Shown piece by piece: positions 59,659-64,000 of a stretch of 64,000 bases of DNA; position 1 is the stretch's first letter; each line of letters opens with the position of its first letter. Source of the stretch: Hemileia vastatrix. Lineage: Eukaryota; Basidiomycota; Pucciniomycetes; Pucciniales; Zaghouaniaceae. The DNA lies in the NCBI GenBank assembly GCA_030280995.1, contig JASXTE010000097.1, positions 62,001 through 126,000 of the forward strand, read 5' to 3'. The notes below the pieces were generated by a model. It searched no databases and had not been told where the DNA came from. It saw only the letters and a list, made by a program, of their open reading frames with translations. The position numbers and the translations under genes were made by a program.

Positions 59659-60757
59659 ATGTTGAGTGTATTCAAAGCTGCATCGAGTGCAACTACACTC
59701 GTTGCTTCATCACCAATGTAAGTAGCTATTGTAATGATGGAATAAAACCTAATGACCTTTACAAATTATTCCAGTGTACAAACGCGAGGCATGGCCACTC
59801 TTAAAGACAGTAAGTAATCAGCTGATCATTTTTGGAATAACAATTGGACTATATTCTAACAATCTCAATTTAATTTATAGTTCGGCTCAGGCTAAAGTCA
59901 ATCAAGAATATCCAAAAAATTACACAATCCATGAAGATGGTGTCAGCAGCCAAATACGCTCGAGCTGAAAGAGATCTTAAATCCGCCAGACCGTTTGGTG
60001 AAGGAGCACAATGTAAGTTCTTTATCAATCAATTAATTTCAATATGATATTCAATATTTATATTAATATAATTTTAGCCTTTTACGACCGATCGGAACTG
60101 TCTCAACCTGCCGAAGGAGAGAAGCCACAACCTGCTACTCTAATGATTGCATTGACATCTGATCGAGGTCTCTGTGGTGGTGTACATTCTTCGGTTTCCA
60201 AAAGAATCAAAGCAAGACTTGCAGATGACCCTCAAGCATCTAATGTCAAAATTATTACCATCGGTGACAAAGCGAAAGCTATGCTTGCCCGAGTGTATCC
60301 TCAGAATGTCATCATGATGTTCAACGATTTTGGAAAGAAACCTCCTCAATTTGGTGATGCTCTAACTGTGGCAAATGAAATCCTGCAATCTGGTATCGAA
60401 TTTGACCGGGGTATACTTGTATACAACAAATTTAAAACTGTTGTCTCATATAATACAACTGAAATGCCCGTATTCTCTCTTGAAGCCATCAATCAGAGCT
60501 CCAAATTGACTGTGTATGATTCACTCGATTCTGATGTTCTTCGATCTTACTACGAGTACTCTTTGGCTGCCCTCATCTTTTATGCTATGAAAGAAAACGC
60601 TTGTTCCGAGCAGTCTGCAAGAATGACTGCTATGGACAATGCTTCCAAGAATGCTGGTGAAATGATTCAAAAGTTGACATTGGTATTTAATAGAACTCGA
60701 CAAGCTGTCATCACAAGAGAACTGATTGAAATCATTTCTGGAGCAGCTGCTCTTTAG
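59659..60757 (+). CDS. ATP5F1C: ATP synthase F1 subunit gamma, mitochondrial (four exons, 301 aa)
   Basis: Gamma is the central stalk of F1, turning inside the alpha3-beta3 ring to couple proton flow to ATP synthesis. The join 59659-59717, 59775-59809, 59881-60012, 60078-60757 keeps frame at every GT-AG boundary. The first two exons code a mitochondrial presequence ([18 protein letters not shown], then RGMATLKD). The mature protein opens with the signature [20 protein letters not shown], followed by [20 protein letters not shown], the central SDRGLCGG motif (written [20 protein letters not shown]) and the closing helix with [18 protein letters not shown] and [20 protein letters not shown]. 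The length is typical of the family. The introns are tiny (57-71 bp). AATAAA at 60793 follows the stop. Confidence 0.95.
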
Positions 60758-60792
60758 TTGGTTCTTATTTCATCTAAATGGATTAAATTGCG

Positions 60793-60798
60793 AATAAA
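60793..60798 (+). terminator. Polyadenylation signal AATAAA for ATP synthase gamma
   Basis: AATAAA, 36 bp after the stop codon. Confidence 0.7.
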
Positions 60799-62013
60799 TT
60801 ACTAGCTCAAACTCGATGTGCACACAAATTTTATTCTTTATCCTCAAAAAATATGTGAAAATGAAAGGGTTGAAAATTAGATTCGGTCGATTAACAACAT
60901 CAAAGTTGCCATATTATTGTTTTTTTTTCTTTGTACACGAACTTATTTACTGGCACCGTATTTTGAAAAATAGGACTACTCGATAGATTCAACTTTTAGT
61001 CAAATGAATCTGATTGGCGATTGGCTATGTTTTGGGAATATCATAATTAATGATAGAACGACAAAACCAGTCCAACTCAACGGTCAGTTATGTGAATGGA
61101 ATGAATTCACGGTCCTTCAAGTTCTAAATTGACAATGTCCACGATACTAGGGATAAATAAAAGACAGAAAGAGGAATAATCCTTTTTCCTTTTGCCAGTC
61201 AGAGTGGTCAACAAAGACAAACGGAGACTGCAGATGAGACAAAGAGTTTGAGACACTGGAAGTCTCGGTACAAGTAAAATTCAAGTGAAATGTTAAGTAT
61301 AGCTGGGGGCATAGAACACGGAAGAAAGAAGAGAACGCAGTGACACAGGGTTTACACTCGTAGTATTTTACCTGCATCCTCCATCTTGAGTGTCCACCGT
61401 GTGAAAACAGGTGCAAAGACCAAAAAGACCACATTGATTATTCACCATCATCTCTGAGCAGATTGTCACCAATATCCAAATCTACATTCATCTTATCGCA
61501 GTAAGTAATACTTGATGGAAAGTGAAAAAAAAGTTCTAAGTTTTTACTAAACGATTGGTGATGATACTTGTCGTTTAATTTGCTGTGGAAATGACTTTGT
61601 ATTTTATCCCTTGTCAATAATTGACAAGGATAGTCAGCTGAGCACACCAAGTCACAGTATATTCAACTTGACTTGAAGTTGTCTTATGGATCCATAAAAT
61701 TTGGGTGTGAGTGGCTTTTGCTCAGTGGGCATCACTATTCTTTCTCCTTTCTTTGGCGAGTGGAATTTCCTTCATTCTCTTGCTCTAAATAAAAAGTCCA
61801 AGGCAGGTCAACCAATTGCGATCCACCTTGTTTCTTCTGGTGAAGTAAAAATGTGTCTGATGTGACAAAGCGCAAATTCCTCTCACTCATCCCCTAATGT
61901 TTCATCATGTCCTTTCAACAGATCAATCGGATCGTAGCGACTGTTTTTCCTTGTTAACTTTTTCAACTGACCGTTGAATCTGTTATATTTTCATCTTCAT
62001 CTATTGCAGCCAA
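60799..62013. other. Intergenic stretch and putative 5' leader of the LRR gene
   Basis: No coding exon was recognised. An acceptor-like TTCATCTATTGCAG ends at 62009, four bases before the LRR start codon, so that gene probably has an upstream untranslated exon that I could not place. Confidence 0.4.
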
Positions 62014-63342
62014 ATGACGTTAATTTGTCAAATTTTTAATTGCGTGAAATGGCATCAAATGTCAAAATTTCACCTCATGTTGATTTTATTGATGGTTAAT
62101 TACCTTTTGGAGCACGTGACAGGTCAGTCAGTGACTGGAGCAGTTCCAATGTCGACGAGTAACATGGGTCAAACTTCATCCTCCAATTCACCAATGAGTT
62201 CATCGACTGGTGGTAACCGTGACTGGTTTGGTAATTCAGTTGGACCACCAGCAGTCGACCCCTACTCACAGGTCAAATGTCCTAATGACGAAGACATCGC
62301 ACCATGTACTTGTGACGACAATGGTGACCTGGAATGTTATGGATCCAAGATGACTGATCAAGTCTTCACTGATGTATTCACACGACTAAGCTTGAGCAAT
62401 CAAAAGCACTTTCATGCACTCAAGTTATATAAAACGCAAATATCTACTTTATATGCCGAAATATTTGGTGAGATCACATTCGCTTGTATTGACATTAACG
62501 GCAATCAAAATTTGTCCCTCAACGGAATTCACAGGACAACCATATACAAATCTAAAGATATGATGACATCGTTTAAATATACCGGACTGACCGATGCTTA
62601 TATGGTACAAAAAGAAGAAAACGATGGAGCGATCTTTGAAAATGTCGATGGGTTCATGCAACTTTCATCCTTTTACGTAACTGCATCCCGAATACCTCAC
62701 ATTCCACGCTCATCTTTCGGTCGATGTGAGCTTCCATCACTAAAAACAGTTTATCTGGCCAAAAATAACATCGAATCAGTTGGTGATTATGCCTTTTATC
62801 GGTTACCGAATTTGACTTACCTCAGTTTGCGAGACAATGAAATTAGTCGATTGACAAATTTTACATTTTCTTTTGAAAAGTCCAATGATGACCTCTTGGT
62901 GCTTGATTTGCAAGGCAACATTTTAACATCTGATGCCATAGCACCTGGTGCCTTTCGACAATTGAACAGACCAGTCACCCTGAATTTATATTACAATCTA
63001 ATAACTTACCTGGATGAATCGACATTTAAACCCGTCCTCGCTCATCCCAAATCGGCCATCATCATTTCCAATAATCCAATCATCTGCGATTGTCGTATGA
63101 AGTGGCTACTCGACGATGCTCACGATTATATGGATCGAGTTCACGGTCTCATGTGTGGTGGCAAGCATGAACTTTGGTACTTTACTCCGGAAACCTTGGA
63201 CATTGAGTGTAATGAAACCGTTCTGACTGAAAGATTCAATCTGTGGAGCCGTTCATCACCTTCGTTTTACATAAATTTACACCATTTGATAATAATTGTC
63301 ACCGTCGTGACTTTTTTAGCTTTTTTTCCTCCAATCCACTGA
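62014..63342 (+). CDS. Secreted or membrane-anchored leucine-rich-repeat protein (442 aa)
   Basis: This is an extracellular LRR protein of the arthropod type often labelled Oplophorus-luciferin 2-monooxygenase non-catalytic-subunit-like. That label reflects similarity only; the function is unknown. It has a signal-type hydrophobic segment after Met16 (MSKFHLMLILLMVNYLL), a Ser/Thr/Gly-rich linker, a Cys cap (KCPNDEDIAPCTCDDNGDLEC), several degenerate LRRs (for example LKTVYLAKNNIESVGDYAFY, LPNLTYLSLRDNEISRL, LLVLDLQGNILTSDAIAPGA) and a C-terminal cap with NNPIICDCRMKWLL and two further Cys. A hydrophobic stretch ends the protein (HLIIIVTVVTFLAFFPPIH), which suggests GPI attachment or a short membrane anchor. 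The first ATG after the likely acceptor at 62009 is used. Single coding exon. Confidence 0.75.
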   Translation: MTLICQIFNCVKWHQMSKFHLMLILLMVNYLLEHVTGQSVTGAVPMSTSNMGQTSSSNSPMSSSTGGNRDWFGNSVGPPAVDPYSQVKCPNDEDIAPCTCDDNGDLECYGSKMTDQVFTDVFTRLSLSNQKHFHALKLYKTQISTLYAEIFGEITFACIDINGNQNLSLNGIHRTTIYKSKDMMTSFKYTGLTDAYMVQKEENDGAIFENVDGFMQLSSFYVTASRIPHIPRSSFGRCELPSLKTVYLAKNNIESVGDYAFYRLPNLTYLSLRDNEISRLTNFTFSFEKSNDDLLVLDLQGNILTSDAIAPGAFRQLNRPVTLNLYYNLITYLDESTFKPVLAHPKSAIIISNNPIICDCRMKWLLDDAHDYMDRVHGLMCGGKHELWYFTPETLDIECNETVLTERFNLWSRSSPSFYINLHHLIIIVTVVTFLAFFPPIH

Positions 63343-63617
63343 TGTCTATTAAAATTATAACACAATTGTTCAGTTGTTAAAATCTTTGGTCTTGTCAGAC
63401 AGTGAATATTGTGCCGATGAAAATGTCAACCGAAATGGTAGAAATGGTTGTCAAATTTGCCAATTATGCCTCCTAAGTCTAACAAGATTCGCAATGAAAT
63501 CAACTAAATGATACAGTTTGATTTAACAAAATGATGGAAATGAAAAAAAATTCCAATTTTACAATGTTCAATAGTGTGAACTGGTGAATTGAATCAATGG
63601 TGACAAAATAATCGAGA
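63343..63617. other. Convergent intergenic stretch
   Basis: It lies between the LRR gene (plus) and the POU gene (minus) and probably holds parts of both 3' untranslated regions. ATTAAA occurs at 63348 on the plus strand. Confidence 0.5.
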
Positions 63618-64000
63618 TCATGACGTAATTGTACTAGAAACATCTTCTACTTTTTTTATAATGAGATTATGATTGTTTGTATTTTTACCGTTGATATCAT
63701 ATTCAAAGTTATTGTTATTGTTTTCAATTCTACGGACTGTATTTTTAAGAGCTTGTCTTTTATTGCAGAACCAAACACGTACGACTTCACGATCATAACC
63801 AAGTTTATCAGCTAATTGGGTCATTTGAGTAGAATCAGGATGTGTGCTGATTGTTGTAAAGAAGTGATTTAAAATTTCAAGTGCAGAGGGAGAGAAAGAT
63901 GTTCTTCTTTTTCTTTTTTTCGATGAATCAGATCCCGCAACATCACCAACGGAAAGGTCACCTTTGTTGTACCTTTTTTCAGCTTCGAACATCCATTCTT
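63618..64000 (-). CDS. POU6-class (pdm3-like) transcription factor, C-terminal exon, partial
   Basis: Only the 3' end is in the window; the frame runs off the right edge. The edge codons read Glu-Trp-Met-Phe-Glu-Ala-Glu-Lys-Arg, the last helix of a POU-specific domain. A short linker follows, then the homeodomain starting KRKRRTSFSPSALEILNHFF and ending EVVRVWFCNKRQALKNT. The VWFCN core with Cys at the recognition helix marks a POU factor, and RRTSF plus QALKNT points to POU class 6 (fly pdm3, vertebrate POU6F). The homeodomain has one residue more than the standard 60, in the loop between helices 1 and 2. The tail is short and Asn-rich. Such factors act in the nucleus, mainly in neurons. The Met at 63992 is internal and not a start. 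Confidence 0.85.
   Translation of the reverse strand, partial: EWMFEAEKRYNKGDLSVGDVAGSDSSKKRKRRTSFSPSALEILNHFFTTISTHPDSTQMTQLADKLGYDREVVRVWFCNKRQALKNTVRRIENNNNNFEYDINGKNTNNHNLIIKKVEDVSSTITS

Noticed and set aside
61147..61650. Two minus-strand frames and an ATG-GAG-GAT-GCA-G|GTAAAA first-exon-like site near 61370
   Set aside because: No downstream exon on the minus strand could be joined, and the residues match nothing I recognise.
1..64000. Transposons, tRNA, rRNA, known conserved microRNAs, CRISPR arrays or viral insertions
   Set aside because: I looked for reverse transcriptase/transposase motifs, tRNA B-box-like words and a few well-known arthropod microRNA sequences and saw none. Divergent copies could be missed without a search.

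Overview
The window is nuclear DNA of an animal, most likely an arthropod and quite possibly an acariform mite. Reasons: AT-rich DNA (roughly two thirds A+T by eye), GT-AG introns with short pyrimidine tracts, AATAAA signals after stop codons, and an animal gene set (phospholipase C epsilon, TMEM94, DEG/ENaC channel, POU6-class homeodomain, PHETA PH protein, mitochondrial ATP synthase gamma, mitoribosomal mL44). The arthropod call is firm on protein resemblance; the mite call is a guess.

Layout. 1-9.4 kb is mostly non-coding, with one small secreted-protein gene on the minus strand (6385-6828). About 9.4-32.3 kb is one large plus-strand gene for phospholipase C epsilon. I rebuilt it from five coding exons, all phase-consistent, giving about 3330 residues: PH-like, EF hands, X, Y, C2, RA1 and RA2. 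No Ras-GEF (CDC25) domain is visible upstream. 34.6-35.1 kb holds a short PHETA/sesquipedalian-type PH protein (minus). 36.6-38.8 kb holds a four-exon secreted 12-cysteine protein (minus, 406 aa). 38.8-47.8 kb is a gene-poor stretch.

The right third is gene-dense. It holds an intronless MOSPD2-like CRAL-TRIO protein (plus), a DEG/ENaC-type ORF carrying two channel units in tandem (minus), TMEM94/ERMA (minus), a head-to-head mitochondrial pair mL44 (minus) and ATP synthase gamma (plus, four exons) only 119 bp apart, a secreted or membrane-anchored leucine-rich-repeat protein (plus), and the 3' end of a POU6/pdm3-like transcription factor (minus) that runs off the right edge.

The genes are not an operon. 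The one clear functional pairing is mL44 with ATP synthase gamma, two nuclear genes for mitochondrial proteins that probably share a promoter. The most unusual item is the tandem DEG/ENaC protein: two complete units (His-Gly, TM1, extracellular domain, TM2 with a G-x-S filter) in one reading frame. No transposon, tRNA, rRNA, CRISPR array or viral insertion was recognised.
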